Both the position numbers and the translations under genes were made by a program. From assembly GCF_015712165.1 (NCBI RefSeq), contig NZ_JADPZX010000001.1, positions 7,087,501-7,151,500 on the forward strand: 64,000 nt of DNA. Direction: 5' to 3'. The notes below the pieces were generated by a model. The model worked only from the letters and a program-made list of their open reading frames with translations. It was not told the DNA's origin and did no database searches. This DNA comes from Streptomyces spinoverrucosus. GTDB taxonomy: Bacteria > Actinomycetota > Actinomycetes > Streptomycetales > Streptomycetaceae. Below are positions 41,629 through 54,219 of this stretch, one piece after another; the stretch's first letter is position 1, and every line of letters starts with the position of its first letter.

Positions 41629-41654
41629 GGGCGGCCCCGGCGGGGCCGCCCTTT
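41629..41654. terminator. Bidirectional terminator after der
   Basis: GGGCGGCCCC and GGGGCCGCCC form a perfect 10-bp stem with a GGC loop, followed by TTTC. It serves der on one side and the convergent hypothetical gene on the other. Confidence 0.9.
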
Positions 41655-42031
41655 CAGATTCCCCGGCGGGGTCCGGGTGGCAGCGCGGGGATGTGGTGCA
41701 TCCCGGTGGAGTGCTGCTGACCGATCGTCCCGACCCGCTGCCACGTCGGCTGGTGCCCACTGGTGTGCCGGGTGCTCTGCGCGCCCGCGCTGTAGGCGCT
41801 GTACGAGCTGTTGTACGAGCCCGAGCCGTGCGAGAGGTTTCCGAAGGCGGTGAACCCCAGGTTCTCCTCGCCGCGACGGTCGCCCGGCAGCGCACGGAAG
41901 TTCTTGACGTACTCGGCGTAGAGCGCGTCGTAGATCGGCGTGGCCGATGGCCCGCCGGAATGATCCTGACCGGACCGAGCGGACGGAATCGGCTGCAAGG
42001 ACTGGCGGCGGGGAACGTCGTATGCGTGCAC
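41654..42031 (-). CDS. Hypothetical Tyr/Ser/Gly-rich protein
   Basis: This 125-residue product has an ordered-looking centre (TPIYDALYAEYVKNFRALPGD, then EENLGFTAFGNLS) and a C-terminal Ser/Tyr/His-rich part (GSGSYNSSYSAYS). No known domain is recognised. It reads as a real protein because amino-acid use is balanced, unlike antisense frames nearby, and the gene is closed by the shared terminator after der. The GTG start has only a weak ribosome-binding site. It is probably soluble. Confidence 0.65.
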   Translation of the reverse strand: MHAYDVPRRQSLQPIPSARSGQDHSGGPSATPIYDALYAEYVKNFRALPGDRRGEENLGFTAFGNLSHGSGSYNSSYSAYSAGAQSTRHTSGHQPTWQRVGTIGQQHSTGMHHIPALPPGPRRGI

Positions 42032-42084
42032 GTATGTCCAAACGACCCCGAGCCGGAAGAGATGCGGTCGGGGCAGTACGCCTG

Positions 42085-42103
42085 AAGGGCGCGGGGAACC
42101 GCG
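42085..42103 (-). repeat. Dispersed intergenic repeat, partial copy 2
   Basis: AGGGCGCGGGGAACCGCGC is the reverse complement, with one mismatch, of the GCGCAGTTCCCCGCGCCC core found at about 13350 and 63596. It sits in the short gap between two minus-strand hypothetical genes. Confidence 0.75.
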
Positions 42104-42106
42104 CTA

Positions 42107-42889
42107 TCAGGTCCCCGCGAGCGGCAGCACACTCGCCACCAGCTTCCCGTTCGCCGCGGCCTTGTCCAGTGCCTCCCGCAGCAGATCCTCCCGGGGCTGC
42201 CGCCCGATGGATCCCACCGGCGCCGCGAACATCAGGACCTGCTGGTGCTTGTTGGCGGCGGCCCGCCACCCGTCGGTGACCTGCAACGGCTGGTGCGCCT
42301 GCCACCAGGCCACCGGTTGTCCGCCGTTCGCCCCCGGCTGGAGCACCGCGTGCAGCTGCCCCATGGCGAGCAGGACGGACCAGCCGTGCAGCACCGGCGG
42401 TACGGAGTTCAGCTCGGTCACCGGCATGAAGCCCTGCTCGATCAGCAGCGGCAGGAAGTCGTCCCCGGCGGCGGTGGAGCCGGGACGCACGATGGGCCCG
42501 GTGGGTTCGACGACCAGGGCCGGGTGCAACTCGCCGGCGATCAGCACGAGTCCGCTGGTCACCCCGAGCACCGCCTGCTCGGGCACGACCTTCTCGGGCT
42601 CCAGGTCGACGGTGTCGCCGCTGATGGACCTCACGGCGCCCTGGAGCTGTTCCTCGGTGACCTGAACGACCTGCGAGGGCAGGCAGCCGGCGTGGGCGAA
42701 GGCGAGCACGGCGGTCTCGTCGCCGATGAACAGGACGGTGCTGGTGCGCTCGCGCTCGGAGTCGCCCGGGGTGCGGCAGGACGTGCAGTCGTAACTGCCC
42801 GGGGCGTTGTCTCCGGCGAGCAGCCGGTCGGCTTCTTCGTCGCCGATCTCGGCGCGTACCTCGTCGCTGACGTCGAGCATGCGCGGCAC
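42107..42889 (-). CDS. Hypothetical protein with CxxC motif
   Basis: This 260-residue soluble protein is not assigned to any family I can name. Near residue 35 it has YDCTSCRTPGDSERE, a likely metal-binding or redox CxxC. The rest is an alpha/beta pattern (TVLFIGDETAVLAFAHAGCLPSQV; FDLL-like LLIEQGFMPVTELN). The C-terminal part ends VASVLPLAGT. GTG at 42889 has GAGGGAG six bases upstream, which decides the start over an ATG three codons later. Confidence 0.8.
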   Translation of the reverse strand: MPRMLDVSDEVRAEIGDEEADRLLAGDNAPGSYDCTSCRTPGDSERERTSTVLFIGDETAVLAFAHAGCLPSQVVQVTEEQLQGAVRSISGDTVDLEPEKVVPEQAVLGVTSGLVLIAGELHPALVVEPTGPIVRPGSTAAGDDFLPLLIEQGFMPVTELNSVPPVLHGWSVLLAMGQLHAVLQPGANGGQPVAWWQAHQPLQVTDGWRAAANKHQQVLMFAAPVGSIGRQPREDLLREALDKAAANGKLVASVLPLAGT

Positions 42890-44097
<1,208 letters not shown>

Positions 44098-44121
44098 GCC
44101 GCTCCCTCCCGAACGCACCAA

Positions 44122-44157
44122 GGGGCTCCGCCCGGTCCGCCGACCGGGTGGGGCCCT
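44122..44157 (+). terminator. Probable terminator between Rpf genes
   Basis: A 16-bp stem with G-U pairs is centred on CCCGGTC-CGCC-GACCGGG at 44131-44148. There is no T run after it. Confidence 0.6.
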
Positions 44158-44205
44158 CGGGCGTACCGGGCGCGGCTCGACCGGCACGCGCGGCGCGCCG
44201 CCTAG

Positions 44206-45441
<1,236 letters not shown>

Positions 45442-45445
<4 letters not shown>

Positions 45446-48072
45446 GAGGTGGCCTCCCGCGCGTCGAGGGCGTCGAGGACGTGGCGGGGCGGGCCGACGG
45501 CGACGATCCGTCCGGCTGTCATCACGTGCACGACGTCGGCGAGGCCGGCGACCAGGTCGAGGTCGTGCTCGACCACGAGCAGGGCGGTGCCGTCGGCGGC
45601 GAGCGCCCTCAGTACGCGGGCCAGCGCGGTCACTTCGGCGCTGTCCAGACCGGCGGCGGGCTCGTCGAGCAGCAGCACGCGCGGGGCGCCCGCGAACGCC
45701 CGGGCCAGTTCGACCCGGCGCAGGGTGCCGGTGGGCAGCCCGGCGGCGGGCAGCGCCCGTACCGGCCCGTCCAGCCCGAACAGCCGCAGCGACCGCTCCA
45801 CGGCCCCCGGATCGGCGATCCGCCCCTGCTCGGCACCCACGCGCACGTTGTCGGCCACGGTCAGCGAGGGGAACACGGCCAGCTGCTGAAAGGTCCGCGC
45901 GACACCGAGCCGGGTACGGGCGTGGGCGGGCAGCCGGGTGATGTCCCGCCCGCCGAGCAGCACACGCCCGCGCGCGGGGCGCAGGGTTCCGGCGAGGCAG
46001 TGGAAGAGGGTGCTCTTTCCGGCGCCGTTGGGGCCGACGATCGCGGTGACCTGTCCGGGCGGGAGGTCCAGGTCGACGCCGTCGAGGGCGGTGAAGCCGC
46101 CGTAGCGGGCGTGCAGACCGCGTGCCCGGAGCGTCGGTGCGGTGGCGGTCTTCGCGGGCGGAGGGTGCGGGGCCGGGCGGGCCAGGGCAGTCCTCGGGCC
46201 GGGGGCGGCCGCCGGTTCCGGCGGCCGTATTCGCTCGCGCACCCGCGCCCCCAACGGCGTCAGCCTCGCCCTCCGCCGCAGCCGCAGCCCTGTCGCGGCC
46301 CTGCGCAGGGCGTCGTACGGGCCGCCGGGGAAACGGCCGACGAGGACGGCCAGCAGGCCGATCAGGGCGGCCGCGACGCCGCCTCGGGTGCCCGCGTCGA
46401 GGCCGACCAGGAGGGCGGCGGCGGTCAGCGCGCCGAGGGTGCTGTCGGCGCCGAGGACGACGATCGCGGCGAACCACATCAGACCCCGGACGGGGTCGTA
46501 GGCGGCGGGGTCGAAGGCGCGCAGGCCCATGCCGAGCATGCCGCCGCCGAGGGCGGCCAGCGCGGCGCCCGCGACGAACGCGAGCAGCTTCAGGGAGGGG
46601 ACGCGGACCCCGGCCGCCTGCGCGCCCCCCCGGTGGTCCCGCATGGCCGCGAGGGCCCGGCCCGTGCGGCCCCGGCGCAGGGCGTGCGTCACCAGCAGCG
46701 CGGCGGCCAGGAGGGCCAGTTCCAGGACGTAGTAGGCGCGGTCGCCCTCGAAGCCCGCGGGACGGCCCAGGGAGAGGCCCGCCGTGGCGTACGGCTGGTC
46801 GAAGACGAAGCGGCTCACCCCGACGCCCACCGCGAACGTCGCCAGCGCGAGGGCCAGGCCCTGGCGGCCGATCGCGGGCCAGCCGGTCAGCAGGCCGAGC
46901 GGGGCCACCAGCAGGACGGCGACCGCCAGCGCGGCCAGTTCCGGCAGCCGGGGCAGGCCCGGGAAACGGCCGGCCGCGAGCAGGGCCGTGAACAGGGCGC
47001 CCAGCCCCGCGTACGCCGCCTGCCCCAGCGAGATCTGGCCGCCGCGTCCGGTGACGACGACCAGGGACAGCAGCACCACGCCCAGCGCCGGGACCTGCAC
47101 CGACGTGTGCAGGTCCCGGCCCGCGAAGCCCAGCGGCAGCAGGAACAGCACCGCGGCGACGATCCAGGCGCCGGCCGGCGTGGGCACGCGCGCGGTGGCG
47201 GTGCGCGGCAGCGCGTCCCAGGTGCCGACGCCGGGCAGCACCAGCGCGGCCACCAGCAGCGCGACCACGAACAGGTTGGCGCCGACCGCCTGGAGCAACG
47301 GCTCGCCCCAGCCTCCCGGATGAAGCCGGGTCAGCTGCGCCTGCGCCACCCCGATGCCCAGCGCCACCACCACGGCGACCGCCAGACCGCGCATCCGCGC
47401 GGCCACCGCGACCGCCACCACCTCCATGACCAGCAGCGGCATGCCGTACGGGTCCAGGCGCACGTACGGCGCCAGCAGCACGCCCGTCAGACCCGCCGTG
47501 CACGCCCCGAACGCCCACCCCGCCGCCGCCACCCGGTCCGCGTCGATCCCACCCAGCACGGCGAGTTGCCGGTCGTCCACGACCGCCCGCAGCTCCCGCC
47601 CGAACCGCGTCCACCGGATCACGGCCGCCACCCCGGCCGCCAGCACCACCACGACCGCGAGCTGCCCCCACGGCTCGTCCGGCACCAGCACCGGCGCGTC
47701 GTCCCGCGCCCCCTGCCCCCACAGCAGCGCCGCACCGCCCACCAGCAGCACGAACACGCCGATGGACGCCACCAGCGTCTGCGCCGGATCGCCGCCCAGC
47801 ACTGCCAGTGGCCGGAACACCCAACGCTCCAGCGCCACACCGAGGGCAGGAGCGACCACGACCAGCGTCACCACCGCGCCCGACCACAACGGCCAGTCCC
47901 ACTCGACCACGCACTGCCGCAGCACGTAGGCGCACACCATCGCGATCGCCCCGTGCGCGAAGTTGAGCACGCCGGTCGCGCGGTAGGTCACGATCAGCCC
48001 GATCCCGGTGAGCGCGGCGGCGCTGCCCACCGACAGCCCGGCGAGCGTCAGGTCGTAGGTGAGCGAGGACAT
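45442..48072 (-). CDS. Fused LivH-LivM-LivG ABC transporter protein
   Basis: This 876-residue protein joins three normally separate subunits. Residues about 1-290 are a LivH permease (LAGLSVGSAAALTGIGLIVTYRATGVLNFAHGA). About 300-590 are a LivM permease (VVTGRGGQISLGQAAYAGLGALFTALL). About 645-876 are a LivG ATPase with Walker A VGPNGAGKSTLF and Walker B RVLLLDEPAAGLD. The signature is altered to LPTGTLRRVELARAF, whereas relatives have LPYGQQRR. The ATG at 48072 begins the LivH domain. Substrate is probably an amino acid or amide. It overlaps neighbours on both sides. Confidence 0.92.
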
Positions 48073-48548
48073 CAGGGGGCCGCTTCGGCGGGCTCGCAGA
48101 TCGGGCAGGGCCCCAACTCGCCGCCCGCGAGCAGCTTGGCGTCCACCGGTACGGCCTCCGCCTTGCCGGTCGCCAGCGGGCAGTCCGCGCGGTGGAACAG
48201 CGTCCCGCCCGGCACCATCAGCAACTCCCCGCCGACCGCGACCGGCACGGCCGCCGCCTGCCCCGGCTCGTCCGCGTCGGCCGGCTCGGCGGCCACCAGC
48301 AGCCCGTACAGCTCCTCCACGCGCGCCGCCGCGACGGTGGTGCGGCCGTGGGTGAGCAGCACCGCCCCGGCGACGACGAGCGCGGCGCCGGGGATCGTGC
48401 AGGAGGCCAGGTAGGGCAACTGCCGCTCGGCGAACCGCTCGCCGGAGACGCCGTACCAGCCGAGCACGCACAGCACCGCGCCCGCCGCGAGCGCGGCCCA
48501 GCCGGCCCACAGGACGGGGTGCACGGATCGCAGTCGGGACGTCCGCAT
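48072..48548 (-). CDS. Membrane protein with C-terminal Cys/His motif
   Basis: This 158-residue protein has two transmembrane helices (PVLWAGWAALAAGAVLCVLGW and SCTIPGAALVVAGAVLLTHG, partly quoted), a helical segment and a C-terminal FHRADCPLATGK ... GPCPICEP. The latter is a compact Cys/His cluster that looks like a zinc site. ATG at 48548 has GGGAG six bases upstream. Its stop overlaps the fused transporter start (TGATG), so it is very likely an accessory of that transporter. Function unknown. Confidence 0.8.
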   Translation of the reverse strand: MRTSRLRSVHPVLWAGWAALAAGAVLCVLGWYGVSGERFAERQLPYLASCTIPGAALVVAGAVLLTHGRTTVAAARVEELYGLLVAAEPADADEPGQAAAVPVAVGGELLMVPGGTLFHRADCPLATGKAEAVPVDAKLLAGGELGPCPICEPAEAAP

Positions 48549-48671
48549 CGATGGCTCCCACACGTCGCGCGTCTGGCTGTGTCAGCCGATGGCTTGCACT
48601 ATGCCTTCTGGAAGCCGACCCTGAAACCTCCGGGCGCGCACCGCCCGGACCGACATCCGGTGGTGAGCCAG

Positions 48672-49220
48672 ATGGTTCTCGGGAGCGACCTCGGGCGCAG
48701 GAACACGGGACGCGGTACGGCAGTTGCGGCCGCCCTGCTGCTCTTCCTCGCCCCGGCACTCGCCGCGTGCGGCGACGACGCCGGCGGTGGCGGCGACAGC
48801 CCGCCTCCCACGCCGAGCGTGGAGGAGACCAGCGGCCCGGCGGCCACGGCACCCGCCGACCCGGCGGCGGCCGAGCGGGAGGTCAGGCAGAACTGGCAGA
48901 AGTTCTTCGATCCCGCCACCTCTCTGCGGGACAAGGAGAACTACCTGGAGAACGGCGACCGGATGGCCCCGGTGCTCCAGGCCTTCAGCGGCGACGAACG
49001 CGGATCGCAGGTCGGGGCCAGGGTCGCCGAGGTCGAGTTCACCGCACCGACCGAGGCGAACGTCACGTACACCCTGACCCTCAACGGTGCCACCGCGCTG
49101 CCGGACGCCGCCGGGACGGCGGTCGAGCAGGACGGCACCTGGAAGGTGTCCGTCAAGACCCTGTGCGGCCTGGTCGCGCTGAACCAGACCGGCGATGCGA
49201 CGCCGCTGCCGGGCTGTTGA
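48672..49220 (+). CDS. Putative lipoprotein
   Basis: This 182-residue exported protein has lipobox LAAC (Cys33) after a hydrophobic stretch. A Pro/Ser/Thr-rich linker and a small domain follow (VRQNWQKFFDPATSLRDKENYLENG ... VEFTAPTEANVTYTLTLNG ... WKVSVKTLCGLVAL), resembling the low-molecular-weight antigen MTB12-like fold. The ATG at 48672 is preceded by GGTGAG. It overlaps the binding-protein gene by 26 bp and is divergent from the transporter genes. Confidence 0.82.
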   Translation: MVLGSDLGRRNTGRGTAVAAALLLFLAPALAACGDDAGGGGDSPPPTPSVEETSGPAATAPADPAAAEREVRQNWQKFFDPATSLRDKENYLENGDRMAPVLQAFSGDERGSQVGARVAEVEFTAPTEANVTYTLTLNGATALPDAAGTAVEQDGTWKVSVKTLCGLVALNQTGDATPLPGC

Positions 49221-50484
49221 GGCCGCCGCCGCAGCGCTGCTGGCCCTCCTGGGCGCGGCCTGCGGCAGCCGCCTCCCGGAGAGCGACTTCGAGCACGACG
49301 GGCGCACGACCACGCCGACGGAGGCAGCCGCGCCGGTGCGGGTCGGCATCATCACCAGCGCCACCAGCCCGGTCGGCGGCGACGCCTTCACCGGCCCGCG
49401 CGACGGCGCCCGGGCCTACTTCGAACGCCTCAACGCGCGCGGGGGCATCGACGGCCGCCGCGTCGAGGTGCGGCTGTGCGACGACGGCGGCAGCGGCGTC
49501 GGCAACAACGAGTGCGTGCACCGGCTGATCGACGAGGACAAGGTCGTCGCCCTGGTCGCCACCTCCGCCCTGGACTACGCCGGCGCCTCCCGCATCTCCC
49601 ACGCGCGCGTGCCCGACATCGGCGGCCAGCCCATCGGCGCCGCCTACGACACCCATCCACACCTGTACGGCATCTACGGCAGCCAGGCGCCCCGCGACGG
49701 CACGCCGGGCTGGGGCGGGCAGCTCTACGGCGGCACGGAGGTCTACCGCTACTTCAGGCGCGAGCACGGGGCCCGTACGGCCGCCGTGGTCTCGTACAAC
49801 CAGGCCGCCTCCGCCGCCTACGCGCGCCTGGTGGAGCGGGGGCTGAAGGCCGAGGGGTACAAGGTCGTCAGCGAGCAGGTCGACTTCGCGCTGCCCAACT
49901 TCCGTGCGGTGGCCGCCGATCTGAAGCAGCAGGGCGCCGACCTCGTCTTCGACGCCATCGACACGCACGGCAACGCCCGGCTCTGCCAGGCGATGGACGA
50001 CGTCGGCGCCGAGGTCATCGCCAAGGTGACGAACGTCCAGAACTGGACGTCCACCGTCCCCGAGGACTACAAGGACGCCCCGCGCTGCCGCAACGCCCTG
50101 TGGGCCACCGGGTCCAGCCGCAACTACGAAGACACCGGCCACCGGGCCGTACGGGAGTTCCGGGACGCCACCGAGGGACTGCCGGCGCACTCGCAGTGGC
50201 AGCTGGAGGGCTGGGCGGCGGCACAATGGTTCACGGACGCGGCGCGGTCCTGTGCCGACACGGGCATCACGCGCGCGTGCGTCGACGGCTTCGTGCGCCG
50301 CGGCGACGGCTACACCGCCGGCGGGCTGCTCCTCCCCGTCACGTTCGAACCGCTGCCCGAGCCGCCGAAAACCCGGCGGAACTGCCTGTCGGTGGCGCGC
50401 TGGCAGGACGGCGAAGGCTGGGTGACGCAGGGGGAGATGACCTCGAACTGCTTCGAGGTGCCGCAGCTGCCCTATGAGCCGTAG
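49195..50484 (+). CDS. LivJ-type ABC substrate-binding lipoprotein
   Basis: This 429-residue lipoprotein has lipobox LGAAC (Cys23) and a periplasmic-binding-protein type 1 fold: VRVGIITSATSPVGGDAFTGPRDGARAYFERLNARGGIDGRRVEV (quoted in parts), then FRAVAADLKQQGADLVFDAID. It should bring substrate to the fused Liv transporter encoded on the other strand just upstream. Two cysteines in LCDDGGSGVGNNECVH probably form a disulphide. The overlapping start with the preceding lipoprotein gene suggests they are translated together. Confidence 0.88.
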   Translation: MRRRCRAVEAAAAALLALLGAACGSRLPESDFEHDGRTTTPTEAAAPVRVGIITSATSPVGGDAFTGPRDGARAYFERLNARGGIDGRRVEVRLCDDGGSGVGNNECVHRLIDEDKVVALVATSALDYAGASRISHARVPDIGGQPIGAAYDTHPHLYGIYGSQAPRDGTPGWGGQLYGGTEVYRYFRREHGARTAAVVSYNQAASAAYARLVERGLKAEGYKVVSEQVDFALPNFRAVAADLKQQGADLVFDAIDTHGNARLCQAMDDVGAEVIAKVTNVQNWTSTVPEDYKDAPRCRNALWATGSSRNYEDTGHRAVREFRDATEGLPAHSQWQLEGWAAAQWFTDAARSCADTGITRACVDGFVRRGDGYTAGGLLLPVTFEPLPEPPKTRRNCLSVARWQDGEGWVTQGEMTSNCFEVPQLPYEP

Positions 50485-50651
50485 AACCCCTGCTTCACTC
50501 CCTGTTCAAACCTGATCCATTTGCTTGTTATGGCTACGTAATGACAATGTCATCAGTCGCGGACCCGGTCGAGGGTAAGTTCGAGCGTCCGGCTCCGGGA
50601 CGATCACCGGCACCAGCCGGGTGACGCCGCCAGAGCAAGGAGATTTTCACG

Positions 50652-52783
50652 GTGCCCGTCCGCCACCTCGTGCATCCCACGCGGCCTGCTTCCGACGACC
50701 TCCCGGCCGTTCCGAAACGGAGCGAGGGTGCGGGACTGAGACTGGACATCCAGGGTTTGCGCGCGGTGGCCGTCTCGCTCGTGGTGCTCTCCCACGCCGG
50801 GGTGCCCTACGTGGCCGGTGGATACATCGGCGTGGACGTCTTCTTCGTCATCTCCGGGTTCCTCATCACCTCGCTGATGCTGCGCGAATGGAGCCGCGAG
50901 GGCCGGATCTCACTGGGCCGCTTCTACGCCCGCCGGGCGCTGCGCCTGCTGCCCGCCTCCACCCTCGTCGTCCTGGCGACGCTGGCGGGCTCCTGGCTCT
51001 TCCTGGGGCCGCTGCGCTTCGCGGACTACGCCAAGGACGCCATCGCCTCCGCCTGGTACGTCGTCAACTTCCGGCTGGCCGAGGCCGGGACCGACTACTT
51101 CAACACGGACGTGCCGCCCTCGCCGTTCCAGCACTTCTGGTCACTGGCGGTCGAGGAGCAGTTCTACCTGATCTGGCCTGTCCTGCTGATCGTCGCGCTC
51201 AAGCTCTTCCGGCGCCGGGCCCTGCTGGCGATTCCGCTGCTTGCCCTGGCCGCCGCCTCGTTCGCGGTGAACCTGCACCTGACCGAAAGCTCCCCCTCCT
51301 GGGCGTACTTCGGCTCGCAGGGTCGGCTCTGGGAGCTGGCGGTCGGCGCCCTGCTCGCCGTGGTGGCGCACCGGCTCGACGACATTCCGCGCCCGGTCGC
51401 GGCGGTCGTCAGCTGGGCGGGGCTCGCCGCCATCGGGTACGCGACGCTGGTCTTCGACGAGAGCACCCCGTTCCCCGGCCACAACGCGCTGATCCCGGTG
51501 CTCGGCGCCGCCGCCGTGCTGGCCTGCGGGTCGGCGGGCGGCCGCTGGGGCGCGGGCGCGCTGCTCTCACTGCGCCCGGCCGTGTGGATCGGCGGGATCT
51601 CGTACGCCTGGTACCTGTGGCACTGGCCGCTGATCCTGATCGTCCCGGCAGCCGCGGGCTTCGGCGAGCACGACGGGCCGCTCAGGCTGATCGCCGCGCT
51701 GTGCGGTGTCCCGCTGGCCTGGCTGACGCTGCACCTGGTCGAGAACCCGATGCGCTTCCACCGCGCTTTCAAGGCCCGGGCCGGCCGTGGACTCGCCCTG
51801 GGCCTCGGCCTGTCGGCGGTCGCGGCCGCGGCCGCGCTGGTCGCCGTGCAGTTCCCGCCGGGCCTGGCCTCGGGCGGGACACGGCAGGACACCAAGGAGA
51901 CGCTCGCCGCCGCGTCCGACCCGCGCACCGCGCTGACCGAGCTGCTGGAACAGCCGGTGGACGAGGTCCCGGCCAACCTCGAGCCGAGCATGCGGGACAC
52001 CGCCTACGAGCGCTCCGAGGTGTACACCGACGGCTGTGCCCTGGCGATCCCTCAGTCGGTACAGAAGCATCCCTGTCTGTACGGCGACACCGATGCCGGC
52101 CGTACGGTGGTCCTGTTCGGCGACTCGCATGCCGCGCAGTGGTTCCCGGCGTTGGACTCGATCGCCCGCAAGCACCACTGGCGGCTGTACTCGTACACCA
52201 AGAACGCCTGCAAGATCACCCAGATCACCACAAGGGCCGAGAACGGCGGCCCCTACGCCGCCTGCGACAAGTGGCGGGCGGCGACGATCGACCGGATCCG
52301 GGAACTGGAGCCCGACCTCGTCATCACCGCGAACGCCAACTCGGGCTGGCTGTACGGCGGCGGCAGCCTGCCGAAGGCGTGGGGCGAGGGCCAGGTCGAG
52401 ACCTACCGGATGCTGCGGCAGGGCAGTACCCGGGTGCTGACGCTGCTGGACAGCCCTGGCCGAAGAACAACGCGGTGGACTGCGCGGTGTCCAACCCGGA
52501 GAACCTGAGCTCGTGTGCCCGTGACCGCTCCGAGGCCGACAAGAACGCCGCCGTCACCAGCGCGATCAAGGCGGCGGCGAAGGCCGAGAACGTGCCGGTG
52601 GTCGACCCCACCCCCTGGGTCTGCGCGCCCTCCGGCACCTGCCCGGTCCTCGTGGGCAACACCATGGTCTACCGAGACGCCGGTCACCTCGCCGACGACT
52701 ACGTCGAGGCGCTCACCCCGGTGCTGGAGGACGAACTGCTGGGACTGGTCGGCGCGGACCTGAGCCGGCGTCCCAGTAGGTGA
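50652..52783 (+). pseudogene. OafA-type acyltransferase with SGNH domain, frameshifted
   Basis: This gene should encode a membrane O-acyltransferase (acyltransferase-3 domain, about ten TM helices) fused to a C-terminal SGNH domain. RLDIQGLRAVAVSLVVLSHAG, GVDVFFVISGFLIT and HFWSLAVEEQFYLIWP are intact, and LFGDSHAAQWFPAL supplies the SGNH serine. At about 52454-52457 the frame changes: TLLDSP should continue WPKNNAVDCAVSNP but needs one more base. The second catalytic motif (RDAGHLADDY) lies in the new frame, ending at 52783. GTG at 50652 has AAGGAG upstream. It may be inactivated, mis-sequenced or recoded. Confidence 0.85.
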
Positions 52784-53868
52784 TACTCGAGCCCGTGCTC
52801 GAAACCTCCGCCCGCCTCCTGCGCCTGCTGTCCCTGCTCCAGGCCCACCGTGAGTGGTCCGGCGCCGAGCTGGCCGAACGCCTCGGTGTCACCCCGCGCA
52901 CCGTGCGCCGGGACGTCGAACGGCTGCGCGAGCTCGGCTACCCGGTCAACGCCAGCCCCGGCACCGGCGGCGGCTACCAGCTGGGCGCGGGCGCCGAGTT
53001 GCCGCCGCTGCTGCTGGACGACGACGAGGCCGTCGCGGTCGCCGTCGGCCTGCGCACGGCCGCCGGGCAGGGCATCGAGGGCATCGGCGAGTCCTCCGTG
53101 CGGGCGCTGTCCAAGCTGGAGCAGGTGCTGCCGAACCGGCTGCGCCGCAGGGTCGGCACGCTCAACGCCTTCACGGTGCCGATGCTCAGGGGGCCGCAGG
53201 CCGTTGTCGACCCGGCCCTGCTGACCGAGTTGGCGGGACTGTGCCGGGACGCCGAGCGGCTGCGCTTCGAGTACCTCGACCACGAGGGTGCCGCCAGCCG
53301 CCGTACCGTCGAACCGCACCGCCTGGTGTGCACCGAGCGCCGCTGGTACCTGGTCGCCTGGGACCTCGACCGGGGCGACTGGCGGACGTTCCGCGTCGAT
53401 CGCATCACCCCCAGGCCGCCGCACGGCCCGCGATTCACCCCGCGTACGCCGCCCGCCGAGGACCTGGCCGCGTACGTCTCGGACGGAGTCTCCCGGCGCG
53501 TGTACGCCACGCACGCCGTCGTCCGGCTGCTGGTGCCCCTGGAGGAGGCCGCCGCCCACATCTCGCCGTCCGACGGGACGCTGGAGCCCGACGGCGACGA
53601 CGCCTGCATCCTGCGCACCGGGGCGGGGAGCCTGGACGTGATGGTCATTCACGTGACGCTGCTGGGCTTCGAATTCGAGGTGCTGGAGCCGCCCGAGCTG
53701 ACCGAGGCGATCACGGCCGCCCGGGACCGACTGAGCCGGGCTCTGGAACGCCGGGCTCCCGAACGACATGGCGCTCCGCGTACTCCGGGTGGTGCAGGTC
53801 GAACGCCGGGGAGTCGGAGCGGTCGCGAACATGTGGTGCGCCCACACCACCCCCATGCCGCGCCATGA
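52780..53868 (+). CDS. WYL-domain transcriptional regulator
   Basis: This 362-residue regulator has an N-terminal HTH_11 domain (RLLRLLSLLQAHREWSGAEL and LGVTPRTVRRDVERLRELGYPV). A WYL domain (YLDHEGAASRRTVEPHRLVCTERRWYLVAWD, quoted in parts) and a WCX-like C-terminal region follow. The last 40 residues are Arg/Pro/His-rich and unlike relatives, so the reading frame may run past the ancestral stop. GTG overlaps the acyltransferase stop (GTGA). Ligands of WYL regulators include nucleic acids and small molecules. Confidence 0.88.
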   Translation: MILEPVLETSARLLRLLSLLQAHREWSGAELAERLGVTPRTVRRDVERLRELGYPVNASPGTGGGYQLGAGAELPPLLLDDDEAVAVAVGLRTAAGQGIEGIGESSVRALSKLEQVLPNRLRRRVGTLNAFTVPMLRGPQAVVDPALLTELAGLCRDAERLRFEYLDHEGAASRRTVEPHRLVCTERRWYLVAWDLDRGDWRTFRVDRITPRPPHGPRFTPRTPPAEDLAAYVSDGVSRRVYATHAVVRLLVPLEEAAAHISPSDGTLEPDGDDACILRTGAGSLDVMVIHVTLLGFEFEVLEPPELTEAITAARDRLSRALERRAPERHGAPRTPGGAGRTPGSRSGREHVVRPHHPHAAP

Positions 53869-54219
53869 TGCTCGCGCGGCCGCGGTGACGACAGAGGGCG
53901 TACGGGGATTCTGTGCCGGATGCGTGCATTTCCTGTGCGTTTCCTGCATCTCGCGAGCCCGTCCGGAATGGGAAGGAAAAGGCGTCCGGCGACAGTTCTG
54001 TGCGGGCTTTCCGGCGGGCAATTCGGAGCGCCGCGCCGCCGCGCGGGAATTGCGTTCGAATACGTCCGTATGGTGCACGGAACCGTCCATCCGTGTGACG
54101 GAGTTCCACTGAAACGCGTGTCGTGATCCTGTGACAGAAGTGTGACCGGAGAGGGATCGGTGACCGCCCGTGCACGGCTTCCACTTCCCCGTCCGCCGCC
54201 CAGCGCCTAGCGTGGCGGC
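53869..54219. other. Intergenic region of 351 bp
   Basis: No convincing gene is seen. Frames on both strands have Arg/Pro/Ser-rich, shadow-like composition. A local stretch of lower GC at about 53910-54000 and TGTGACAGAAGTGTGACC near 54130 suggest a promoter region for the I78 gene. Confidence 0.5.
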
